The notes beneath the pieces were generated by a model. It did not search any database, was not told the DNA's origin, and saw only the letters and a list, made by a program, of their open reading frames with translations. Positions 23,407-33,735 of a stretch of DNA of 64,000 nucleotides are shown here, piece by piece. Both the position numbers and the translations under genes were made by a program. Every line of letters starts with the position of its first letter. Positions within the stretch are counted from its first letter, which is position 1. Source of the stretch: Cymodocea nodosa (lineage: Eukaryota > Streptophyta > Magnoliopsida > Alismatales > Cymodoceaceae); assembly GCA_036874045.1 (NCBI GenBank), contig CM072341.1:12412501-12476500 (forward strand), written 5' to 3'.

Positions 23407-23436
23407 CTCTGCTAAATTTTTGTTTGTGTTATACAG
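23407..23436 (+). promoter_or_regulatory. Candidate 3' splice site just upstream of the F-box-like ORF
   Basis: A branch-like CTGCTAAA, then TTTTTGTTTGTGTTATACAG (AG at 23435-23436), lies 18 bp before the ATG at 23455. It would let the last ORF be made from a spliced subgenomic RNA, as is known for downstream genes of retroviruses and some env-bearing plant elements. The donor is not identified. Confidence 0.4.
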
Positions 23437-23454
23437 AATCGACAAATAGAATTG

Positions 23455-24576
23455 ATGCAATTATCGTTGGATGCACTAAGGGAAGTACTGAGTAACTTGT
23501 TAGCTAAAGATCTGTATAGGCTGTGCTGTGTATCAAAAGAAATTAAAGACTGTATTGAAGAAAAATATTTTCATGGACTACAAGCTGCAAAAATGACTAA
23601 GATTAGAGATGGATTCATATGGAAGTCATTTAATCGTAGTTCAATTACCCATGAATATCTGAATATGGAAGAAACTACTGGAATTCCACCCAATACATTA
23701 GAAGGAATAGATCATGTTATGGGGATAGATGAAGGATTAATCATATATAGACCAAGGTATGCAAGTCTATTACCTAATATTTTGATAAGAAATCCTATAA
23801 CAAGAGAAGAATGGAATATAGGAAGACCTAATAGATATGAAGTACCAACTGTAAATTGTGGGCCAGCTTTAATATTTTCTGATAAAAATTCTACCATTCC
23901 TGAAAAATTATATTATTGGAGACCTACAGGAAATTGGGATAAAGATTTTTGCTTAAGTGTGTATAATTTTCTGAATAGATCTTTGACTGAAAATATTATG
24001 ATATATCTAGGACATAAATTATTAATTAACAACATGCATGTCATACTTGATGGATATATATATCTTGTCACAGATATATCAGTTGCATTTAGATCTGATT
24101 TATACATAGTGAGTATAGACAATTATGATGAATATATAGAAATTTTACCTATACCGAGAGAAATAGTTAAACCACCATCTGCAGAATTTGATAAAATTCA
24201 AATAGGAATGTAGTATAATGAATATGATGATCCTACTTTATGTCTGATAAGATGGTGGGATGAATTGATAAAATTTCAAATATAGAATATGAAAGACATA
24301 AATGAATGGAAGTGGGAAGAGGAATATATTGAAATAGATGTAGAAATAGAAACTGCTACATTACCTTGGAACCGAAAAGGATCCCTTTCTGCATTTCATT
24401 TCATTAATGGTAATACACTTGTATTTAGCATTGATAATATATTACAAGTTTACAAATTAAGAAGGAACAAGAATGGCATTAAAACAGAATTAATAGCAAG
24501 AAGAATTGTGCCTAAAAAGTTTGCTTGGACTGACACGTTTATTCCATTTGTTTCTACTTTTCAATCATATTCTTAA
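23455..24576 (+). pseudogene. F-box-like protein carried by the retrotransposon
   Basis: A 373-codon frame with an N-terminal F-box-like motif (residues about 2-40: LSLDALREVLSNLLAKDLYR then LCCVSKEIKDCIEEKY), matching the Leu-Pro-x-Asp/Leu...RxxCVSKxWxxxI pattern of plant F-box proteins. The remainder resembles the F-box-associated beta-rich C-terminal half of plant F-box proteins (LIRNPITREEWNIGRP, residues about 103-118; repeated Trp/Tyr strands). F-box proteins recruit substrates to SCF ubiquitin ligases through SKP1. Only two defects are visible, both TAG (codons 253 and 277), and the frame resumes unchanged after each. No gag or pol motif is present. The ORF lies inside the element between a palindrome array and the 3' conserved region, in the env position. 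Best read as a captured host gene; a chance-like divergent env cannot be excluded. Confidence 0.7.
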
Positions 24577-26402
24577 GTTGTGATTTTGTGTGTTTAATAT
24601 TGTGTGCCTTCTGCATTTATTTTTAGAAAAAAAAATGTTAGTTTTCATTTTATGTTATAAAAGAAAACAAAAACAAAATATCAATCCAGTTTATTGGTAT
24701 CTGTTTTGGGAAACCAACTGGCTTGCTTGTAAGCCACCAAAGGTGTAGGAGCCTAGGTTCCACAAAAAACACTAATTTATCAATATCTGTTAAATGTTAT
24801 TTTGTTATATATTCTGCTTTTATTTGTGAATGAAAAGTTTTTTAGAATCAAAAAATCGGAATATGTAGAAGGAGATACAAACGAAACAAGGTATGTAATT
24901 GATTACTTATCCTGAATTTAGATTTAAACTCATTTGTTGAGTTAGGTGCTAAATCAACGAAACTGTATTCATGCTTACCACAATTATTGTACTTATTATC
25001 AAATCTTTTACATTGAGGACAATGCAAAATGTAGATATGGGGGGGAGGTAATTAAAGTAACAGCCATGTAAGTTTGTTAATTAAAGGAATTAAAATGGTA
25101 CTGCAAAGTTTTGTGGAAATTGAAAATTTTTATGAACTTGTTGTAACTATCTGATAATTGAGACTGTAAAATTTTTATAAACTGTAACTGTTTGACTGTT
25201 ATATTTAGAAGGCTATATAATATGCTATAGAATTTATTATTTATGCAAATCTAGATATAGTATTTTATGTTTTTTTTTTTTCTGAATTTTATGAGTTTAA
25301 CAGTTTCACGATTTTAAAATGAAATCAGAATGCTTAATGAAAAAAATTATCTGAAGTCTTGAAGGAGCGAAAATATGAATTCTAGATTAAATGAAACAAT
25401 ATGATTAAAGATACATTTAATTTGACTGATTAAACTTGTAGAATGATTTATGTGTAGATCTTATTAAACTACATAAAAAGTATGAGCTTATTGTTATGGA
25501 TTCATATTTTTAGTAAATGATAGAAGCATGACTATATGAGATTAGTGTTTACTACATCTGTATTAATGAAATACGTACATATACAGTATGTGATTAATTT
25601 TTTTGTTTTGTAATATGAAAAGAAAAAAAGAAGAAAAAAAAAGAAAAGAAAGAAAGAAAAAAAAAGAAGAAAAAAAAATAAAATTTTGAGAGTTTATTGA
25701 CTTGTTTGATCACGAGCCTTTTGTACTTGTGCAGATAGGTATGTAAGGATTGTTGACTTGAAAAATGACTCTTGAAATCTGGCAACCTAAGATCCTGATC
25801 AGATCTGGGATTGTTGACTGAAAGCTTGTTACATGGGTACATTAGAAAGCTCTTGTATGATTCAAGCTTGTCAAATTAACTTTTAAAGTACAAAAATACA
25901 TATACTGTTCTGAAAAGATACAAGTGTTTTGTGAAATACAGATATCTTATGAATCGAGTATACTTTCTGTTATCTAGAATTACTGAAATATGAATCTAGA
26001 ATTGACTTTTAAAGTTGTTTAATGGAGATACAATTCTTTATTCTACTTGTCTTAATCATAATGAATTGGATTGTACTTTGATTCATATGTTGTTGAAATT
26101 TCTTCTAGAAATCTTATTGGAAAATTCAGGATGACAGATGATGAAAAGAAGAACAAACGATAATATAATTAACACCTATGTGATGATGATATACTTTGTA
26201 TGTAATTTGCATATATTCTAAGTATATTTGCAGGTTGAAGAGGAGAAAACAATATTACTGAAACATACAGAATATCTATATAACAATACTAGTTCTTATG
26301 CTGAACAGAAAAAAAAAATGGGGAAGAATTAATTCTAGCACTTTTAGAAGGACCCATTAATGAGATCTTAGTTTGCTAAGGGACTAACAAAATTTAGGTA
26401 TG
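24577..26402. other. 3' non-coding region of the Athila-like element
   Basis: No gene. Contains one more degenerate palindrome (TTGTTGAGTTAGG...TAAATCAACGA, near 24928-24960), the conserved block at 25013, an A/G-only tract at 25614-25680 and a second purine run (A10 then TGGGGAAGAA) near 26308. Confidence 0.6.
25013..25047 (+). promoter_or_regulatory. Conserved ATTGAGGACAATG...GGGGGGGAGG block
   Basis: ATTGAGGACAATG followed about 15 bp later by GGGGGGGAGG. I recall a near-identical arrangement downstream of the coding region in many Athila/Tat elements; its role is unknown. It supports the lineage call and marks the end of the coding part. Confidence 0.6.
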
Positions 26403-26409
26403 AGGGAAG
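26403..26409 (+). other. Polypurine tract
   Basis: GAGGGAAG-type purine run directly abutting the 3' LTR start (TGTTTAG at 26410), the expected plus-strand primer. Confidence 0.7.
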
Positions 26410-28597
26410 TGTTTAGAATGAAAAAGTACATAATATTAACAGTTAAATGATGGTTAATTGCATAATATTTAGCTTATCATATGAGAATTAAACCATTATG
26501 TTATAATTGCACTGTTATAAGCTTTAATTAAAGAATTTGCTTAATTTTGGGGAATTAATGTTAATTTAGTACATTTTTGAACTGTCGGTAAGTTGCAGGC
26601 TGTGAAACCCTTAAGTATCCAAATTTTCTGATATTTCGGACAGTTATGTTTAACATACCGAACATGTATCGGATAGTTATGTTTAAATTACCAAATAATT
26701 ATGTTTTAAAAGAATATTTTATTATTTCCTAAAGTACACGTGTCGAAACTATAATACATGACTTAAGTGAACTTTCGGTGAGTTATCTATAACTATCCGA
26801 AATTGCAGCTAGGCATCGAATAGTTATATGTGTAACTCTCTGAAATCTCCTTTTATTTATAAAATAGCTATGAACACGTGTCATGTTCTGGGAAAGTGAC
26901 TTAAGTGGATTTTCGGTGAGTTATCTATAACTATCCGAAATACATCTGAGCATCGGATAGTTAGACCTGTAACTCTCCGAAATGTTTCTTTTATTATTAA
27001 ACTGCTGCTGACACGTGTCAAGATCTGGTAGATTTACTTAAGTTATATATCGGTGAGTTATCTATAACTATCCGAAATACATCTAGGCATCAGATAGTTA
27101 AGTTTGTAAGTATCTGAAATGCACCTGAGCATCGGATAGTTAAATTTATGCACGTGTTTTATAGTTAAATCAACGAAGCAAGTCCATTGAGTTATTTGTA
27201 ACTCCACGAACTATTTATTTTCAAATATGCCACTATAGCGGTTGTAGAAACAAGACAGTTGGAAGGAAAAACCACGATCGCATGTATCGCGCAGAGAGAA
27301 GAAATCATCATCATTGATATGAATGAAGGAAATCCAACCAACCATTCAAGCAGAAGCAGTTACCACTGAAGAAATATAAAAGAAAAGAAGAAAAAGAAGT
27401 AAAGGGTGTGTGATCGATGGGTGTGGCCAATGTGTACAGAGGAGGAGCATTGAGCTTTCTGCAGATAGTGTTGGCAATTCTCTGAAGTACCACACCAATC
27501 GTCATCACCACCACCATAATCACCAACCATCAGAGATTTGTGAGAATACTTTCCTGATGTTAGGTCGATTTCGAGCCAAACATAGTGCCTGACAACCACT
27601 GTGAGGAGTGATCACGTCGCGGGAAGGGAAGCCATTTTCACCAAGCGCCGATTCATATCTCAGGAGATCGTAAAGCTTCTAGCCTTGGTTTCGGGTTGAT
27701 GCCTGTATACTGAAGAGGAGATCATTTTGCAATTTTGGACTCGCGATTCTATAGGGAGAGGAGACAGAATTTTCAGTAGTGTAATCGCGTCGCATGTAGT
27801 GATGGAAGTATTTACTATCGACTAAGATTACTTTACATTTCACCTTTCGCCCATTTCCATGTTCATATTAAAACAAAAATACCAAAAATAATTTATTTGT
27901 GTTTGTATTTTATATTTGAGTATTGTGTTGTTTGTGTTGTATCGTGATTAGTGTTATCTTTGTCAGTGTTGTGATTGCTTTATGTTTGTTTTAGTTTTAC
28001 AGTTTACTGAAATTGGTTCGTTCAAAAGACTTAAAGATTTTAATGGTTACTGTTTGAATTATCTAAATGTTAGTATGCTTAATGATAAATCCAGTGTTTA
28101 CTAACATTTAAGAGCTTAATTGATGTTATTTACAATCTATAGAATTGCCCAATGGTTGGCTGAATTCCTCTATAAATAGCAGTATTAAATTGGAAAGATA
28201 GGCTCGTGGAGTTAACTTAAGTCAATGAGGTTAGTCCGTTGAGTTAGCCATAACTCAACGAACTTTGTCCATTGAGTTAATTGTAATTCAACGGAGAGCT
28301 TATTGAATATGTAAATTTGATTGTTCAAAATGGAATAGTTCTCAATTCTTAAGCAATTCCCTGTGGGATCGACCTGTACTTGCACACTAATACAATAGAC
28401 ACTGTGCACTTGCAGTTAAAATACAAATTGGAATTAATATCTAATTTGTGTGAAAGGTTGTTTATTTACTTCTACAAAAGGAATAGGCATAAAGATAAAT
28501 TAACTAAGTAAAAATAGAAGTTAACAAATCCAAGTTTTTATGGTGCGTTGCTGAAGATCCAAACAAGTTTTCTGGTGTCGTGTTGGGTAACCAAACA
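26410..28597 (+). repeat. 3' LTR of the Athila-like element
   Basis: 2188 bp, matching the 5' LTR end to end (TGTTTAG...CCAAACA), with the TATAAAAG box at 27375 and the same U3 modules and palindromes (27176-27210, 28203-28300). Confidence 0.9.
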
Positions 28598-30138
28598 ACA
28601 TGTTCAACTTGTTAAGTTAACATAACTATATGTGTTGAGTTACTTGAATATATACCAAGGTAACATGTTGTGTTAGTATTATAAGTTTAATAGTTATCCC
28701 TTTATTGCACATGTTTTATGGTTAAGTTAGTATAACTATACGTGTTGAGTTACACTAACTCCATGGACCAGTTACTTTCTAACATGCCACTGTAGCAGTT
28801 GCAGAAATAGGAAATTCGAAGGAAAACCACAATTGCACGTATCACGTAGGAATTAACTTGTGGAATGAAGAAGAACACACCATCATTGATACGAATGAAG
28901 GAAATCCAACTAATCATTTAGGTAGAAGTAGTTACTATTGAAAGAAATATAAAAGAAGAGGAGAAAGACGAAGAAGGTGTGTGTGAAGGTGGAGGACCAT
29001 GCTAATTGTAGGAAACGTCGGAAGTTCCTTGAAGCTCCACAACACCACCAAAATCACCAACCATCAGAGGTCTGTGAGGATACTTTCTGGATGTTGGGTC
29101 GATTCCAAGCCAAACATGGTGACTAACAACCATTATGAGGAGTGATCGCATCGTAGGAAGGGAATCCATTTTTACAAAGCACCGACTCATATCTCAGGAG
29201 ATCGTAAAGCTTCTAGCCTTGGTTTCGGGTTGATGCCAATATACTGAAAAGGAGATCAACTTACAAGTCTTGATTTGTGATTCTATAGGGAGAGGAGGCG
29301 TGACTATAAGTGATTAAGTTTTCAGTGGTGTAATCATATCGCATGTAGTGACAGAAGTTCTTATTATCGATAGAGAATTTTTACATTTCATATTTCATTC
29401 AACTTCAGGAACATATCAAAACAAAAATACCAAAAAGAACTAATTATTTGTGTTTACATTTAGTATTAATGTGTTGTATTGTTTGTTTTGTATCGTGATT
29501 AATATTATCATTATTAGTATTATGAATGTTTTATGTTTAGTTGATTTAGAAAATAGAAAATAGTTTTATAGATTACTGAAATTGATTCGTACAGAATACT
29601 AAAAAATCTTAATGGTTACTATTTGAAGTATCTGAATGTTAGTATTGATTAATGATAAATCTTAGATTAACTAACATTAAAAAGCTTAATTGAGGTTATT
29701 TACATTCTGTGGAACCACCCAATGGATGACCAAATTCCTCATGAATAGCAATATTTAACTAGAAGTTACTAGGTAGGCTCATGAAGTTAACTTAAGTCCA
29801 CGAGGATAGTCCATTGAGTTAACCGTAACTCCACGAACTAAGTCTATTGAGTTAATTGTAAATCAACAGAGAGCTTAATTGAATACATATAAACTCTAAT
29901 ATAGAAAATCAAAATAGTACATAATTCTTACTTGATCTTTGTGGGATCAACCTGTACTTGCACACAAATACAATATACACTGTGCACTTGCAGTTAAAAA
30001 TACAAATTAGACTTAATATCTAATTTGTGTGAAAAGTTGTTTGTTTACCCTAAAAGAATTTATTAATATATGCATAAAAACAAATCAAACAAGTTCTCTA
30101 AATAGACAAGTTCTGATTTAACTTTTCACAACCATACA
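28598..30138 (+). mobile_element. Right part of the Athila-like solo LTR
   Basis: Continues the LTR interrupted at 11185. It shares with the inner LTRs the GCCACTGTAGCAGTTGCAG block, the TATA box near 28947, the CGTTGAGTTA-type palindromes at 29790-29875 and the CTTGCAGTTAAA-ATACAAATT block. It ends ACAACCATACA, after which CTAGC (30139-30143) pairs with CTAAC at 10558-10562. Confidence 0.78.
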
Positions 30139-31477
30139 CTAGCTATTCAAAAGTTTAAGAAAATCAGAGAGTTAGAAAAGCTAACTATCTAAACAGTTAA
30201 GTCATTCAATTATGCATGTGCAGAAATTAAATTAGCAGATAGAAGCTTAAAGGATTTTTTAGTAAGTTAGGAAAGCTAACTACCTAAAAAACAAGAAGGT
30301 TGTAGATTTAACTATCCGAAACTTAAGTTGTTCAAATACACAGGCGTAGAAATTAGAAAATAGCAGTCGAAAGCTTAGAAGGAGAATCGAAAGGTTACTG
30401 TAGCTAACTATCCGAAAGTTAATAGTTATAACCATCTGAACTTAAAGACACACATGAGAAACCTAAATACTCATGTGACAAGCAGTTAGAAGTTTTTGAA
30501 AAAAGCTTCGGAAGGTTTAGAATGTAACTATCCGAAAGAAGAGACTTTTCAATGAGTTACATTTGTTAAGTGTCCGAACTTAAGACACCTCACGTGCATG
30601 ACTTAAAATCTCACGTGACAAACTTAAGAGAAGCATTTATCCATTAAAAAGTTATAGATTAGTCATTTGGATTTTCAGAAGGTTACAATAGTTAACTATC
30701 TAAAAATCAAAGGGAATCAGAAGGTTAAATAAAGGATAGTATATAGAACGATAACTTACTATTTTTGAGACTGACTACATAGTAAGTACATCAAAATAAA
30801 TCTGTTGAAGAAAAAAAATGATTGTTGGACTTACAAGTATAAATACAAACAGATCATTTAAAATCAGGCAGAGCTAACAAGTGAGATTACATATACAAAT
30901 ACATACAGAGATACAAGATACATTGTAGATTAGCTACTTTTACAGAAGAAAGTTCAATTCAGATTAAATGCAACAAAGAATAGATTGAAAGCTGGATTTA
31001 CACGAAGATTCTTAAAACTCTCCAAGTGTTGAAAGTCTGATCCAAGAATGATCATTTGGTTTGTGGCTTCAACCTTAAAGCTACACTCAAGTTGTTGGTT
31101 TGAGTTTTAACCTGAAAACTCAAGAGGTTGGTTTACTGAAGTTTTTACTTGAAAACTTCTGAGTGGTTTGCTAGAGCTATGACCAAAAAGCTCAAGTGAA
31201 TGGTTGGTTCTTGCTTCGACCTGAAAGTAAGTGTATGTAAGTGTTAAAACACTTAGTAAAGCCCAAGTAAACCTTAGGGGTGGACTAGCCTAGTTGGTGA
31301 ACCACCTAAAAACTCCCTTATGTTTTATTTACATTTCTGCTGTGCATGATTTACTTACTTGCTTAATATTTGTGCATATTGATTATTCAATATCAATTAG
31401 TTAAAATAGAAAAAGGTTAAAATTATACATAGATCTCCATTCACCCCTCCCCTCTAGTGAGTCATAAGGTCCTAACA
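30139..31477 (+). mobile_element. Right part of the copia solo LTR
   Basis: Resumes the LTR broken at 10562. It contains repeated modules of the form TCG-AAGGTTA...GCTAACTATCCGAAA (30160-30760), a TATAAATA box near 30838, and the tail TTCACCCCTCCCCTCTAGTG...GGTCCTAACA. The TTTAT duplication follows at once. No primer binding site follows, which supports a solo LTR. Confidence 0.72.
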
Positions 31478-31988
31478 TTTATCATGAGCAAAAATAACTC
31501 TTTTATAACATTAACCTAACACATTGCCTTAATACTTAAATACGTAAATTAATGTGTACAGTTATACTAACTTAACAAATTAAACATGTGCAACTCACGT
31601 GATACTTAATAACATTTGTAAAATGAAATTCAACACATGTATTATACTAACTTAACGAGTTATAATATACAACTTGAATACAAATTGTAACATAACGTTG
31701 TTAACGAGTTACATGCACAACACATGATACACAAATATGCGATTAAAACATATTATGCTTAACATTATAAAAATACACTAAATAACAAGTTGTACAAAAA
31801 TTAGTCTAACTAAATGATATGCTATTTAACTTAGCAACTTTTATGATCCAATATAGACAAATATATAACTTTTAAACATTTTATGTAAATATCGATGCTT
31901 TTAATTTTACTTCTTAAATAATAAAATTAATTGATTAAATATAATTAATTGGCATTTTGCATACATCATTAAAACATAATTCTTAACA
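31478..31988 (-). mobile_element. Right part of the outer minus-strand copia LTR
   Basis: On the minus strand it begins TGTTAAGAAT at 31988, preceded by a polypurine region (GAAGAGAT, with TTTTTTGATGATGATAAA on the plus strand) of the copia internal 3' end. It is cut at 31478 by the solo LTR and continues at 10207 down to about 9380. Confidence 0.5.
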
Positions 31989-32533
31989 ATCTCTTCTTTT
32001 TTGATGATGATAAAAACATATTAAATCAATTAACACATTTTATTTTTGAACAAACAACTTAAACAAATAAAGCTCATAACTATATAACAAACTTGGATAG
32101 TTATCAACAACATAACACTTGCAAGTAGAAGTACTGATAGAAAATATAACTTAAACTTCTCCTAGTAACTATTCGAGTTTAGTAGATAGATATGCTAAAA
32201 AGTCAAACAATTAAGTGTAACTATTCAAGTTTTCTATAGGGAATAATCAAATAATAAAAATAGAAAAACTCAACTATAAAGATAACTATATGAGTTTGTA
32301 GTAGAGTTATGTGCATAATAGATCAACAAACTCAAAAGATTATCTATAACTTAATCGAAATGCCAAATCTAAAAATGATAGAGGTTATAAACACACTTTA
32401 AAACTATGAACCACTGTCCCCTTACATTAATGCATTAGTAATAACATTAAAAGCATAACTAACTTCTAATGGGTTGCCAAGTCCCATAAAAATGAGACAG
32501 CTAAACTAATTTTGGCTAACTTAAGTGGGTTGC
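31989..32533 (-). other. Internal 3' end of the outer copia element, no gene
   Basis: Polypurine side followed by AT-rich sequence with scattered AACTAT/AGTTAT words. No coding similarity recognised. A new plus-strand copia LTR starts at 32534. Confidence 0.45.
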
Positions 32534-33679
32534 TGTTAGGAATTTTATTTTGATGAAGTGTATTTCACTTAGTCTAAAAAATAGATCTAAATAAGTCTAA
32601 GTGTAAGTCTTTACCTTAGTTGTATAATTAGACATCAATAGATTTTTAAAAGTCATATAGTTATAGTTAATGTTTCGAGTTAGTTGAATAGTTATGTTAA
32701 AAAATCATATAATTATAGTTATCTATATGTGTGTTTCTAAATGTCTTAAGTTTTCACATGTTTTCCATATACGTTCTTTAAAGAAATCGAAAAGTCAGAT
32801 AACTATTTGAGTTTTTACACATTGATTAGATAACTATTAAAGTTTTATAAGTGACTAGCGTAACATTAAGATTTCTATTTAAGTCAAATGTTTTACAAGT
32901 GAAAAACTCAAAGAGTTATTGAATAAATGTTTAAGTTTTACAAGCACTAAATGATAAATATTCAACTAAAGTAATGACTTAAGAGATAAACTCTACAGTT
33001 ATTTAGAAAGAGCACTCTCAATGGATCTACAATAGGATAACATGGGCATCATCCAAGAACATGATGAATGTGAATATTTCAAAATTCAAAAGAACACGAG
33101 ATCATGGAATTATGGAAAAAGTAGATCAACATGTTAAGCGTGGAACTCCAGTTCGACTACTATAAATAAAGGATACAAGCTGCACTTCAATCATCCTAAT
33201 TCAATACAGAGGAATCTCAATCCAATATAGAGGAATCCAAACTAGAATACAATCCAAAGCATTTAGAGAGAAAGTGTTTCCATCTAGTAAGAGAGAAAGC
33301 TTTCATACACACCAACAACCACTTACATCACATGAGATCAATCTAAAGAGCTAAAGATTAGAAGGAATCAAAGCTAAAGGTCAACAAGGAAATCAGAAGA
33401 GGAAAAACTTGGAGAAAGAAAGGTAAAAGGTTTCATGTAGGAAATTAGAAAAGTCAAAAGGTGTAAGTTCTCTGTGTTGTTATTGTTATTACTTAAGGGT
33501 AAATTCTAAAAATAATATAAATTGTACCCTATCATGTAATAAAGTGTAAAAATATTGTGCATAATAAATAAAGTTTTTAGAAAAGATTTTTACATTGTAT
33601 TTTGTATGTTTTGATTACATAAATTTTAAGTCACAATTCACCCTCCTCTTGTGAAGCTATTTCTAATCCTTCATTTTCA
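32534..33679 (+). mobile_element. 5' LTR of a copia element (1146 bp)
   Basis: TGTTAGGAATTTTATTTTGA at the start, TTTTCA at the end, TATAAATA at 33161 and the AATTCACCCTCCTCTTGTG tail. It is homologous to the minus-strand LTRs at 6632-7722 and 51727-52800. A primer site follows directly. Confidence 0.85.
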
Positions 33680-33680
33680 A

Positions 33681-33693
33681 TTGGTATTAGGGC
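33681..33693 (+). other. Primer binding site (initiator tRNA-Met type)
   Basis: TTGGTATTAGGGC, differing slightly from the TTGGTATCAGAGC typical of copia elements, one base after the LTR. Confidence 0.75.
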
Positions 33694-33735
33694 ATTAGGT
33701 TTATTTAGTAAAGGGTTTAACAATTTTAAATAGAA

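Larger units (their letters stand above)
11186..28597 (+). mobile_element. Complete Athila-like Ty3/gypsy retrotransposon with non-canonical gene order
   Basis: A 17,412-bp element bounded by 2.19-kb LTRs (TGTTTAG...CCAAACA), with a tRNA-Asp type primer site and a polypurine tract. The internal order is zinc knuckle-protease-RT-RNase H-integrase, then ORF2, then capsid gag, then an F-box-like ORF. The flanking pentamers GCACG (11181-11185) and ACATG (28598-28602) differ by two transitions and may be a decayed target duplication. In the first 205 bp the LTRs differ at nine positions, all transitions, so insertion is moderately old. The genes carry stops and frameshifts, so this copy is not autonomous. 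The nearest described lineage by PBS, LTR length and pol is Athila; placing gag after pol is not typical of it. Confidence 0.88.

Noticed and set aside
25594-25842. Frame rich in phenylalanine
   Set aside because: Produced by the A/G-only tract at 25614-25680.
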